Positions 1 to 6,086 of a DNA stretch of 6,924 bases are shown here, piece after piece. The DNA is from Candidatus Bathyarchaeota archaeon (GTDB lineage: Archaea > Thermoproteota > Bathyarchaeia > RBG-16-48-13 > GCA-020355125). Each line of letters opens with the position of its first letter. The stretch's first letter is position 1. Below the pieces are notes generated by a model, which did no database searches, was not told where the DNA came from, and saw nothing but the letters and a program-made list of their open reading frames with translations. A program made the translations under genes and the position numbers. Where the stretch lies: the NCBI GenBank assembly GCA_026014905.1, contig JAOZHK010000158.1, forward strand, positions 1-6,924. The letters are read 5' to 3'.

Positions 1-190
1 TTGTAATTCCTAGTTCTTCGCTTACCTCAAACCAATAGGCGCTTGTTCGTGCAAGGGTTTCTCCTTTATTTGGGATTGTGCTGGGAATTATTTTATCAAA
101 TACGGAGATTCGATCTGAGAATGCGAATTCCAGTTCACGGTCATTCATTTCATAGATGTCTTTTACCTTGCCAGACTTCAATAAATGCAT
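1..190 (-). CDS. purC: SAICAR synthetase PurC, N-terminal part (cut by window edge)
   Basis: Phosphoribosylaminoimidazole-succinocarboxamide synthetase joins CAIR and aspartate using ATP, the purine step directly after PurE. Reading leftward from ATG at 190-188 gives 63 codons with no stop before the edge. Visible family signatures are the ATP-binding start SGKVKDIYE (residues 6-14), then SDRISVFDKIIPSTIPNKGE (25-44) and the ARTSAYWF stretch (47-54), all typical of the PurC N-terminus. The start lies 15 nt after the purE stop codon. A purine-rich GGGGAAGAG in that gap can act as ribosome binding site, so purE and purC form one operon. The remainder of the gene, including the C-terminal part of the active site, is outside the window. 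Identity is clear; intactness cannot be judged. Confidence 0.93.
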   Translation of the reverse strand, partial: MHLLKSGKVKDIYEMNDRELEFAFSDRISVFDKIIPSTIPNKGETLARTSAYWFEVSEELGIT

Positions 191-205
191 GGTTTTCTCT
201 TCCCC

Positions 206-688
206 TTATTGGCTGAGTTGAGTATCGGCTTCCTCCACCTTCTGTTTTACTTTTTGGTGATACTGATGAACTTTGTGTTTCAGTTGATGCTCGTGCACTC
301 CCAAGATCTTCGCTGACGCGAGGGCGGCGGCTGCCGGATCGAGGATCACAAGTGGACAAACGCCACTGGGCATTCTCAGCGAAGAATAGATGTCTGCTCC
401 TCCAAATCGATCAGAATAAGGTGGGCAACTTATGACGGGATTGACGGTATTGGCATCGACAACGCCTGACATGGCATTGGAGCGACCGGCAACGGTGATG
501 TAAACAACAGCGTTGTCTTGTGCATCGTGTTTTTCAAGAATCGAAAGAAGTTTCTGGGGAGTTTTATGAGCTGAGGCAACGCGAGTTACAAAGGGTATGT
601 TGAACTCTGTTAATGTGTGTTCAATTCGTTGAGCAAACTCTGCATCACGACCGGAACCGAGGATGATCACGACTTTTGGGCTCGTCAT
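206..688 (-). CDS. purE: Class II PurE, AIR carboxylase (CO2-using)
   Basis: 160 residues, a usual length for PurE. Visible motifs are GSGRD (11-15) at the first phosphate loop, SAHK (39-42) with the conserved His, AGRSN (67-71) and ISCPP (86-90), followed by the SSLRMPSG segment. Class I bacterial PurE has AGGAAHLPG where this protein has AGRSN. The AGRSN...ISCPP...SSLRxPSG pattern is that of class II enzymes, known from animal PAICS and Treponema. From family knowledge, class II enzymes convert AIR and CO2 directly to CAIR and need no PurK; no purK is seen next to it. The ATG at 688 fits the family N-terminus (SPKVVIILGSGRD), and no Shine-Dalgarno precedes it. A TATA-like box about 25-30 nt upstream suggests a leaderless transcript. 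The gene is first in an operon with purC. The C-terminal tail after about residue 135 is Lys/Gln-rich and probably helical. Confidence 0.93.
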   Translation of the reverse strand: MTSPKVVIILGSGRDAEFAQRIEHTLTEFNIPFVTRVASAHKTPQKLLSILEKHDAQDNAVVYITVAGRSNAMSGVVDANTVNPVISCPPYSDRFGGADIYSSLRMPSGVCPLVILDPAAAALASAKILGVHEHQLKHKVHQYHQKVKQKVEEADTQLSQ

Positions 689-710
689 GCTTGTTATCTA
701 GCGTTTTCAG

Positions 711-722
711 CTTTTTTAAATG
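711..722 (-). promoter_or_regulatory. Probable archaeal TATA box for purE-purC
   Basis: Read leftward the bases are CATTTAAAAAAG, preceded by a purine-rich GGGAA that could serve as a BRE. The box centre is about 28 nt before the purE ATG, so initiation at the usual archaeal distance would fall within a few bases of the start codon. The absence of a Shine-Dalgarno agrees with leaderless translation. This is inferred from position and composition only. Confidence 0.55.
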
Positions 723-737
723 TTCCCTTTGATATTG

Positions 738-758
738 ACATTAATGTGTTAATTACAT
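738..758. promoter_or_regulatory. Palindromes between the divergent pur promoters (candidate operator)
   Basis: ACATTAATGT at 738-747 is a perfect 10-bp palindrome. Its right half ATGT (744-747) also pairs with ACAT at 755-758 across a 7-nt gap, giving three alternating half-sites ACAT/ATGT/ACAT. The block lies about midway between the two outward TATA-like boxes, where one regulator could control both purine operons. The region is A/T-rich, so chance palindromes are common and no regulator is identified. Confidence 0.35.
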
Positions 759-775
759 CGGATATATGAAAATAA

Positions 776-786
776 AATTTAAATAT
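776..786 (+). promoter_or_regulatory. Probable archaeal TATA box for the purF'-purD-ftr operon
   Basis: AATTTAAATAT lies about 31 nt before the ATG at 813. Initiation at the usual archaeal spacing would leave a leader of only a few nucleotides. It mirrors the box for purE on the other strand. It probably drives the purF remnant and the genes after it, because no other spacer in that operon is large enough for a promoter. Inferred from position and composition. Confidence 0.5.
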
Positions 787-789
787 TCA

Positions 790-811
790 ATACATTTTAC
801 AATGGATGTAT
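790..811. repeat. Short inverted repeat just before the purF start
   Basis: ATACAT (790-795) and ATGTAT (806-811) are 6-bp inverted arms separated by 10 nt. They lie between the TATA-like box and the ATG at 813, so a protein bound here would sit over the expected transcription start. The half-site core ACAT/ATGT matches that of the palindromes at 738-758, a hint of one regulator with several sites. With 6-bp arms, chance is not excluded. Confidence 0.3.
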
Positions 812-812
812 C

Positions 813-1062
813 ATGGAAAAGACCGAGCAATGTGCTGTGATCGGAGTTGCTGTCCACGACGAAGCACAATTATTACGCGCGCATACTCCACTCTGAGCTT
901 TGTGACAAAATCCGAAAACAATTAGATGCCACAACATTATATTATACTACAATCTCTGATCTAATACGTTCGATCGGCTTGAATCGTGAGGAACTCTGTA
1001 TGGGATGTTTAACAGAGATCTATCCCCAAATAGACTGGACTCAAATGGAGAGCGAATGGTGA
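813..1062 (+). pseudogene. purF: purF remnant with large internal deletion and frame change (amidophosphoribosyltransferase)
   Basis: PurF makes 5-phosphoribosylamine from PRPP and glutamine, the first purine step. From ATG 813 one frame reads MEKTEQCAVIGVAVHDEAQLL, which matches the PurF N-terminus. Cys7 is in the place of the nucleophile normally exposed by removal of a short propeptide. This frame stops at 894-896. In the +1 frame, from about 900 to the TGA at 1060-1062, the sequence reads as the PurF C-terminus: CDKIRKQL, then SDLIRSIGL, then EELCMGCLTEIYP. The CMGC pair (codons 997-1008) corresponds to the two C-terminal ligands of the PurF [4Fe-4S] cluster. The join lies between about 872 and 901. 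Nearly all of the glutaminase domain and the whole PRPP-binding domain are absent, by family length roughly 380-400 codons. It cannot be an active PurF. A small TTG-started ORF over 847-1062 is formally open but is read here as the remnant's tail. An assembly misjoin is the main alternative. Confidence 0.82.
1058..1062 (+). promoter_or_regulatory. GGTGA Shine-Dalgarno deciding the purD start
   Basis: GGTGA is complementary to the CACCUCC-type 3' end of archaeal 16S rRNA and lies 6 nt before the GTG at 1069. It overlaps the TGA that ends the purF remnant frame, as in the original purF-purD coupling. It supports the GTG start, since no ATG fits the PurD N-terminus. Confidence 0.6.
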
Positions 1063-1068
1063 CTAAAC

Positions 1069-2454
1069 GTGGAAAAAATCGGTATTTTAGTAATCTCGTA
1101 TGGCTCTCGAGGAGCAGCTATCGTTGACGCGTTGAGACGAAGCGAGAAGTATCGCGTCAAACTCTATATTGTTGATCGAAATCGAAACCCCTTCAATATC
1201 AAACACGCAACACGCCATATCGTCCACCCCGATCTGAATCCCGAGGATATCCTTGCATTCGCGCAACGGTATCAATCCGAAATTGACTTTGGGTTCGTCG
1301 GTCCCGAAAAACCGATCGTCAGCGGGGTCCGAGATCTCCTTGAACAACAAATAAAACTACCAATAATCTGTCCCACAAAAGAGTATGCACTGGAACAAAG
1401 TAAAATCGCCCAGCGCCGTTTACTCCAAGAAATCGCACCAGAAGTCAATCCCCCGTTTCAGGTGTTCGATCCACGTGAATACTCAAGTGTAAACGCCGTC
1501 AAGAAAGCTGTCTGGAGCTGGCTCAGCGAATTAAACAACCAAGTGGCTGTAAAACCTGATGGTGTCACCGCAGGTAAAGGTGTGGGAGTATGGGGAGACC
1601 ACTTCACGGATCGGGCCACTCTCTTTGACCACTTTTTATCCAATTATCAGTATGGGCCAGTCCTCATTGAAGAAAAAGTCGTAGGTGAAGAAGCAAGTTT
1701 TCAGTGTTTCTGCGATGGAAAACACTTGGTCCCCCTGCCAGATGTCCGCGACTACAAACGTGCATTTCCAGAAGATAAAGGTCCCAATACTGGAGGAATG
1801 GGCGCATATAAGGCTTCAGGGGACCGTTTACCCTTCATGACCTCGATAGATCGAGCGCGTGAGGTGCGCGTCACAGAACGAATTTTCCACAAATTGAAAG
1901 GGCGTGGCAGTAATCCTGGAATACGGGGGGTCCCTCTCTACGGCGCCTTCATTCATACAGCGCAGGGATCAAAACTTTTAGAACTCAATAGCCGACCAGG
2001 CGACCCTGAAATAATGAATCTCCTCCCGCTTCTTCAGGAGGATTTTGTTGACATCTGTTTTAAAATTCTTGAAGGATCATTGACTCAGGTCAAACTCGCT
2101 TCATTGGCTTCAGTAGCCATCTATAAGGTACCGCCAACCTATGGTGGCAAGCAATCAAGCTTCTCTGACAGCCGCATCATCTCAATCCATCGCGCAGAAA
2201 CGCTTAGCACAGAGAAGCCTGGACGCCTCTTTATCTATCCCGGCTCGATGGAGCTCCGAGCTAATCAATTATACTCGTTAAGCTCTCGAACGGTCGCGGC
2301 TGTTGGTGTTGCCGAAGATATTTCGACCGCTAGGGATCTTTCTCTCCAGGGTATTACTGCAATTGAAGGTGCGCTGTGGTATCGCTCCGATATCGCTTCA
2401 AACCAGCATATCGCAAACAGCATCGATCACATGAACAGACTAAGAACACCATAA
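1069..2454 (+). CDS. purD: Phosphoribosylamine-glycine ligase PurD (GAR synthetase)
   Basis: PurD links glycine to 5-phosphoribosylamine using ATP, the second purine step. The protein has 461 residues, near or slightly above the usual length. The N-terminal domain has GxGxRG-like SYGSRGAAIVDAL (residues 10-22) and VGPEKPIVSGV (77-87). The ATP-grasp core shows KPDGVTAGKGVGV (162-174), IEEKVVGEEASF (200-211), DYKRAFPEDKGPNTGGMGAY (228-247) and the metal-binding stretch LELNSRPGDPE (304-314). The C-terminal domain has SSRTVAAVGVAEDISTAR and ends with the family's YRSDI...LR tail. The common bacterial NxRFGDPE reads NSRPGDPE here. No key residue appears lost. It starts with GTG, 6 nt after the purF remnant. 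Its substrate is the product of the broken PurF, so a second source of phosphoribosylamine is needed if the deletion is real. Confidence 0.95.
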   Translation: MEKIGILVISYGSRGAAIVDALRRSEKYRVKLYIVDRNRNPFNIKHATRHIVHPDLNPEDILAFAQRYQSEIDFGFVGPEKPIVSGVRDLLEQQIKLPIICPTKEYALEQSKIAQRRLLQEIAPEVNPPFQVFDPREYSSVNAVKKAVWSWLSELNNQVAVKPDGVTAGKGVGVWGDHFTDRATLFDHFLSNYQYGPVLIEEKVVGEEASFQCFCDGKHLVPLPDVRDYKRAFPEDKGPNTGGMGAYKASGDRLPFMTSIDRAREVRVTERIFHKLKGRGSNPGIRGVPLYGAFIHTAQGSKLLELNSRPGDPEIMNLLPLLQEDFVDICFKILEGSLTQVKLASLASVAIYKVPPTYGGKQSSFSDSRIISIHRAETLSTEKPGRLFIYPGSMELRANQLYSLSSRTVAAVGVAEDISTARDLSLQGITAIEGALWYRSDIASNQHIANSIDHMNRLRTP

Positions 2455-2468
2455 GGACCAGATATCCC

Positions 2469-3554
2469 GTGACTTCATCTCTTTTCTTTACTGATTGTGA
2501 AGGCCCATTAACAACAAATGATAATGCATTCGAACTCGCCTCAAAATTCATTCCGCGCGGAGATTATGTCTTCACAATCATAAGTCGCTATGATGACGTT
2601 TTAGCAGACATCATCCAAACACCGAATTATCAAGCGGGGAGCACCTTAAAATTCATCGCACCCTTCCTGAAAGCAAATAATGTATCAAATCAAATGCTTC
2701 AAACGTATTCATCAAACCACCTGAGTCTGTTACAGGGCACAAAGCCGATGCTTTCGTTCACTCAACAATTATTGCCGTCATACATTGTCAGTACCAGTTA
2801 TCAACAATATCTGCAGGCTTTGTGCGCCACTGTCGGATTCGACCCCACCCATGTCTTTGCGACCGCGCTGAATCTCGATGCGTTTTCCATACCGCTGGAA
2901 GAGGTAAAACGGCTTCAGCACTTAAGGACAGAGATCGCGGCTTTCCCATTGATTGAAATACCTGAGAATGCGCGTTCACTCGAGGACTTATCCCCATCGA
3001 CCAAAAAAGTGATCCAACGACTAAACAAAATTTTTTGGGGAGAACTCCCTCTTATGATAAGCGGGCGATTATTACAGAGTATTATCCCTGTGGGTGGTGT
3101 TGAGAAAGCCCAAAAAGTGACAATAGTCACATCGCAACGTAAAAGCCAGTTAGCCAACGTGATGTATGTAGGAGATAGCATTACGGACGCTCATGCACTA
3201 CAGCTGGTTCAAGAACACGGGGGACTAAGTGTCGCATTTAATGGCAATCGGTATGCACTAAAGCATGCAAACTTAGCCATCCTTGCAGAAAATAATTTCA
3301 TCCTAGCAGTGATCGCTTCTCTTTTCTGTCAGTATGGAACCGCGTATATCCTCGATCTCGTGGGCGAGAATCGATTGACAAACCTCGATACTCCTGACCT
3401 CGCAGCTGCTCTGATAACAGAATACAAAAGAAATTATACTTCACAAGAACCGAGAGTTGAAGTTCTCTCTTCCGATAACCTCTCCTCCCTTAGTGACGAG
3501 AGCACAGAGTTTAGGCAACGAGTCCGAGGCGAAGCCATAGGACAACTAGGATAG
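2469..3554 (+). CDS. HAD-superfamily protein of archaeal type, probable phosphohydrolase, DxE motif
   Basis: 361 residues from GTG 2469. This start is chosen because AAGGA at 2453-2457 lies 11 nt upstream and motif I falls at residues 6-15, right at the N-terminus as in HAD proteins. An upstream GTG at 2376 would overlap purD by 79 nt and add unmatched residues. Motif I is FFTDCEGPLT with Asp9 as likely nucleophile; the usual second Asp is Glu11. Motif II may be YIVSTS (105-110). Motif IV is YVGDSITDAHAL, with acidic residues D236 and D240. The helical insert between motifs II and IV would form a cap. It resembles uncharacterised archaeal HAD proteins (COG4030 from memory; some carry the label EhaR, which I could not verify). 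The last 30 or so residues are Ser/Glu-rich and probably disordered. It sits 14 nt after purD and overlaps ftr by one base. HAD fold is well supported; the substrate is unknown. Confidence 0.8.
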   Translation: MTSSLFFTDCEGPLTTNDNAFELASKFIPRGDYVFTIISRYDDVLADIIQTPNYQAGSTLKFIAPFLKANNVSNQMLQTYSSNHLSLLQGTKPMLSFTQQLLPSYIVSTSYQQYLQALCATVGFDPTHVFATALNLDAFSIPLEEVKRLQHLRTEIAAFPLIEIPENARSLEDLSPSTKKVIQRLNKIFWGELPLMISGRLLQSIIPVGGVEKAQKVTIVTSQRKSQLANVMYVGDSITDAHALQLVQEHGGLSVAFNGNRYALKHANLAILAENNFILAVIASLFCQYGTAYILDLVGENRLTNLDTPDLAAALITEYKRNYTSQEPRVEVLSSDNLSSLSDESTEFRQRVRGEAIGQLG

Positions 3555-4453
3555 TGAATGATATGACAATCATCAAAAATACCTTTGCAGAAGCTTTTGA
3601 AGGCCTTTTTCTACGACTGATTCTCACGGCGAAAGATACACCGCGCTTGAAACAAGCTGCATACGGCTCCACTGCCCTTCCATCAGTTGTTATCAACCGA
3701 ACTGAAGGTGGTATTGAAAAATGGCTCCATCCCAAGGAAACACCAGATCAAAGAATGGGCGCACTGATTCAATTCTGGGGACAATATCATTCTCGTCATC
3801 CTCAAAAATCAGTGGACACTTTTTACGAAGAAGTATCATATCGTATCCGTCAAGGAATCCTGGTGGTTCCAACCACCGCCCTATACAATGCCAACGACGG
3901 GGACTCACTTGACGCCATGATCCGCATCGGTCACTGTGGCGATGGATATGAATGGGAAGAAACCCTTTATGGGCGACACATTATCCGCATCCCGTTAATG
4001 ATGGGGACATTTGTCATTGAACGATACCTTCAATATAATCGTGGCGTGATGGGAGGAAATATTTGGCTACTGTGCCGTGATGAGGCAGTCGCCCTCGCGG
4101 CTGGAGAAGCCGCAATCTCAGCACTTCAAAAAGTTGAGGGCGTTATCGCACCATTCAACATTTGTGCTGCTGGCTCCAAACCTGAAACCAGGTTTCCACA
4201 TATCGGCCCCACGACCAATCATCCCTACTGTCCATCTCTCCGACACCGTATTCCTGATTCTCAACTCCCTGCAGACGTGATGGCGATACCGGAAATCGTC
4301 ATTAACGGCATCTCTCTTTCAGCAGTGAAACGTGGGATGCACGCAGCGATTCAAGCGGTTCGAACTATCCCGGGTGTCGAGTATATCTCCGCAGGAAATT
4401 ATGGTGGAAAACTCGGGCAATATCAAATACATCTCCATGAGTTGATAGCATGA
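3554..4453 (+). CDS. ftr: Formylmethanofuran:tetrahydromethanopterin formyltransferase Ftr
   Basis: Ftr moves a formyl group between formylmethanofuran and tetrahydromethanopterin in the cytoplasm. It acts in methanogenesis, in the archaeal Wood-Ljungdahl methyl branch and in formaldehyde oxidation of methylotrophs. The 299 residues match the usual length of about 297. Landmarks are NTFAEAF (9-15), EGGIEKW, SETPD-like KETPDQR, VVPTTALYN, IPLMMGTF, MGGNIW, AGEAAISAL, CAAGSKP, CPSLRHRI, EIVINGIS (247-254) and the near-invariant ISAGNYGGKLGQYQ...LHEL end. Glu247 appears to match the catalytic Glu of characterised Ftr. The middle part is rather divergent. The GTG start overlaps the HAD stop (TAGTG) and gives the normal N-terminal length; AGGA at 3539-3542 lies 11 nt upstream. 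An ATG at 3563 with AGGA at 3548-3551 is an alternative start giving a protein three residues shorter. The end overlaps the kinase start by ATGA. Confidence 0.95.
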   Translation: MNDMTIIKNTFAEAFEGLFLRLILTAKDTPRLKQAAYGSTALPSVVINRTEGGIEKWLHPKETPDQRMGALIQFWGQYHSRHPQKSVDTFYEEVSYRIRQGILVVPTTALYNANDGDSLDAMIRIGHCGDGYEWEETLYGRHIIRIPLMMGTFVIERYLQYNRGVMGGNIWLLCRDEAVALAAGEAAISALQKVEGVIAPFNICAAGSKPETRFPHIGPTTNHPYCPSLRHRIPDSQLPADVMAIPEIVINGISLSAVKRGMHAAIQAVRTIPGVEYISAGNYGGKLGQYQIHLHELIA

Positions 4454-5358
4454 AATTCGACGTTGTCGGGTTTGGCGCATTAAATCTTGACCGTACTTTT
4501 CGCGTCCCCCACATCGCTCATGAGGATGGTGAAAGCTATATTACTCGCGTCTCCACTGCACCTGGCGGCTCAGCTGCGAATACAATTGTAGGGCTCTCGA
4601 GATTGGGGGTTCACACCGGATTCATCGGAAAAGTCGCTCAAGATCCTCCTGGGACTCAACTCCTTCAAAGTTTTGCGGCAGAAAATGTGAATACCGATGG
4701 CGTTGTTATCACGGCAACCGGGTCAAGTGGGGTTGTTTACTGTTTCGTTGACGCCCAAGGTGAACGTGCGATGTATATTAACCCCGGTGCGAATGACACA
4801 CTAACCTTCGATGAAGTAAACCTGAACTATTGTCGTGACTCCAAGTTCCTACATTACTCCTCTTTCACGGGCTCGCTACCCTTGCATGCCCAAATCCGCT
4901 TACGACATCATCTCCCAAACACACAATTAAGCATCGATCCCGGAACCATTTATGCGATGAAAGGGCTTCACACGCTGAAGCCCTTACTCAAGGATTGCTA
5001 CATCTTCTTACCTAATGAACAAGAGCTTTACTTATTGACTGAGGAAACATATGCATCAGGGGCACAAGTCTTACTTGATCTCGGGGTTCAAATCATCGCC
5101 GTCAAATTAGGGGCACGTGGCTGTTATGTAACCAATGGTCACGAAACCTACACCATCCCTCCACCTGCCGTACAAGTCTATGACACAACAGGAGCGGGAG
5201 ACGCATTCTGCGCAGGCTTCCTCTACGGACTCCTCCACGACCAAGATCTCTACACCTGTGGACAGTGGGGAAACCGTGTGGCATCCCATATTCTCAAAAC
5301 GTCAGGTGCCCGACAAGGATTACCCTATCAGCACGATCTAGGTAGTAAGGATTTCTGA
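4450..5358 (+). CDS. PfkB/ribokinase-family sugar or nucleoside kinase
   Basis: 302 residues, typical for the PfkB family, whose members phosphorylate hydroxyl groups of sugars or nucleosides with ATP. Visible elements are the N-terminal strand DVVGFGALNLD (4-14), the Gly-Gly substrate-lid hinge APGGSAANT (37-45), NPGAND (111-116), the mid-domain LPNEQE, and the C-terminal signature DTTGAGDAFCAGF (245-257). Asp251 is the catalytic base and the GAG forms the anion hole. The start ATG overlaps the ftr stop as ATGA, indicating translational coupling; only a weak GAGTTGAT precedes it. Substrate class cannot be read from sequence: ribose, a nucleoside such as inosine or cytidine, or a ribosylated pterin precursor are all possible. 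The last seven codons overlap the end of the opposite-strand gene. Family assignment is firm, the role in a purD-ftr operon is inference. Confidence 0.9.
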   Translation: MKFDVVGFGALNLDRTFRVPHIAHEDGESYITRVSTAPGGSAANTIVGLSRLGVHTGFIGKVAQDPPGTQLLQSFAAENVNTDGVVITATGSSGVVYCFVDAQGERAMYINPGANDTLTFDEVNLNYCRDSKFLHYSSFTGSLPLHAQIRLRHHLPNTQLSIDPGTIYAMKGLHTLKPLLKDCYIFLPNEQELYLLTEETYASGAQVLLDLGVQIIAVKLGARGCYVTNGHETYTIPPPAVQVYDTTGAGDAFCAGFLYGLLHDQDLYTCGQWGNRVASHILKTSGARQGLPYQHDLGSKDF

Positions 5359-5934
5359 TGGTACCAAGGAAGAGGCTCGGCCAACCACCTTTCGCTTGCC
5401 ATCTTGCATAGCTGTGATGTAAATATCTTGATTAGCTACCCCTTTAAACGAACGCCGTACACGTTTCGCGATCTCTTGATAATCTTCTGATTCAAGCTCC
5501 CGCGAGGTAGCTAAGGTGATAGTAGCTTTAAAAGCATCGCCCTTCTTGAGTTTCCGAATTCTTTTGAACGCTTTAACATCATCGCGTCCTGCATATTCGA
5601 CAGAGATGGTACCTATCTCTTGATCATCGAGAGACAGAGTGTGTTGTGTTCGATGTCCCTCTTGAGACGCAGGTAATGGATCCGAAATAATACATCGAGG
5701 CTCTTCTTCTTCAAGCAACGCAGTAAAACCCTCCAAATTAATTGTGCATTTACATTTATTACAGCGAATAATCATGCTCTCCAGATTATCCTCATCGCCA
5801 ATATAAGTCTCGATAATAGTATAAACTTTTTCCGATTCGTCATCAGGTGAAAACAATATTCCACATTTTGGGCAGGGAAAGTCACCGCCACCTTCAATCG
5901 TGGTTAGGTCAACTTTATACGTTTTTTTTCTCAT
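5338..5934 (-). CDS. Small archaeal protein with two Cys clusters (probable zinc ribbon), unknown function
   Basis: 198 residues from ATG at 5934. The N-terminal half has CPKC (Cys21, Cys24) and CNKCKC (Cys58, Cys61, Cys63), spaced as expected for the two knuckles of one zinc ribbon, with the odd extra Cys in the second. An acidic stretch with EEEEP follows near residues 75-79. The C-terminal part has a Lys/Arg-rich section (FKRIRKLKKGD) and alternating hydrophobics ending in RKVVGRAS, which suggest a beta domain that may bind nucleic acid or protein. No signal peptide or membrane segment is seen. It is reminiscent of conserved uncharacterised archaeal proteins, but I cannot name a family. 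Codons 2-4 are part of a run of eight A residues, a possible slippage or indel site. The stop lies inside the opposite-strand kinase gene, a 21-bp convergent overlap. It is probably transcribed alone from the promoter near 5963-5974. Confidence 0.85.
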   Translation of the reverse strand: MRKKTYKVDLTTIEGGGDFPCPKCGILFSPDDESEKVYTIIETYIGDEDNLESMIIRCNKCKCTINLEGFTALLEEEEPRCIISDPLPASQEGHRTQHTLSLDDQEIGTISVEYAGRDDVKAFKRIRKLKKGDAFKATITLATSRELESEDYQEIAKRVRRSFKGVANQDIYITAMQDGKRKVVGRASSLVPSEILTT

Positions 5935-5962
5935 TATAGACCCTACGATCGGCTGATTAGTT

Positions 5963-5974
5963 GATTATTTATTG
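5963..5974 (-). promoter_or_regulatory. Probable TATA box of the zinc-ribbon gene
   Basis: Read leftward the bases are CAATAAATAATC, centred about 34 nt before the ATG at 5934, which predicts a leader of roughly ten nucleotides. A weak AGGGT lies 6 nt before the ATG. The rest of the 152-bp spacer up to the GH4 stop holds nothing else I can assign. Confidence 0.4.
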
Positions 5975-6086
5975 AAGGATATAAGTTCTGTGCTCGCTTC
6001 GTGATGAATGCCTGCATAAGCGCGCGCTTTGGTTCACAGCTTCTTCCCGTATCTGTGCGCAGAGTAAATTGACTGACTCAGATTTT

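Noticed and set aside
150..359. Leftward open frame of 69 codons across the purE/purC junction
   Set aside because: It lies out of frame with both genes, has a low-complexity Arg/Ser-rich product, and both overlapping genes have clear family motifs.
2376..2468. Longer start for the HAD protein at GTG 2376
   Set aside because: It would overlap purD by 79 nt and add about 31 residues before motif I, which normally lies at the very N-terminus; GTG 2469 has a better ribosome site.
5102..5341. Open frames overlapping the kinase C-terminus on both strands
   Set aside because: They are shadows of the segment that encodes the PfkB signature in the kinase frame.
5922..5929. Run of eight T on the + strand as a terminator for the kinase operon
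   Set aside because: It lies over 560 bp past the kinase stop and is explained by Lys codons at the start of the zinc-ribbon gene.
6018..6029. Perfect 12-bp palindrome AAGCGCGCGCTT between the GH4 and zinc-ribbon genes
   Set aside because: A single short GC palindrome with no loop, T-run or repeat partner; not convincing as terminator or operator.
5935..6086. Possible tRNA or structured RNA in the spacer (a GGTTCA string near 6031)
   Set aside because: No acceptor stem, anticodon arm or matching T-stem can be built around it.
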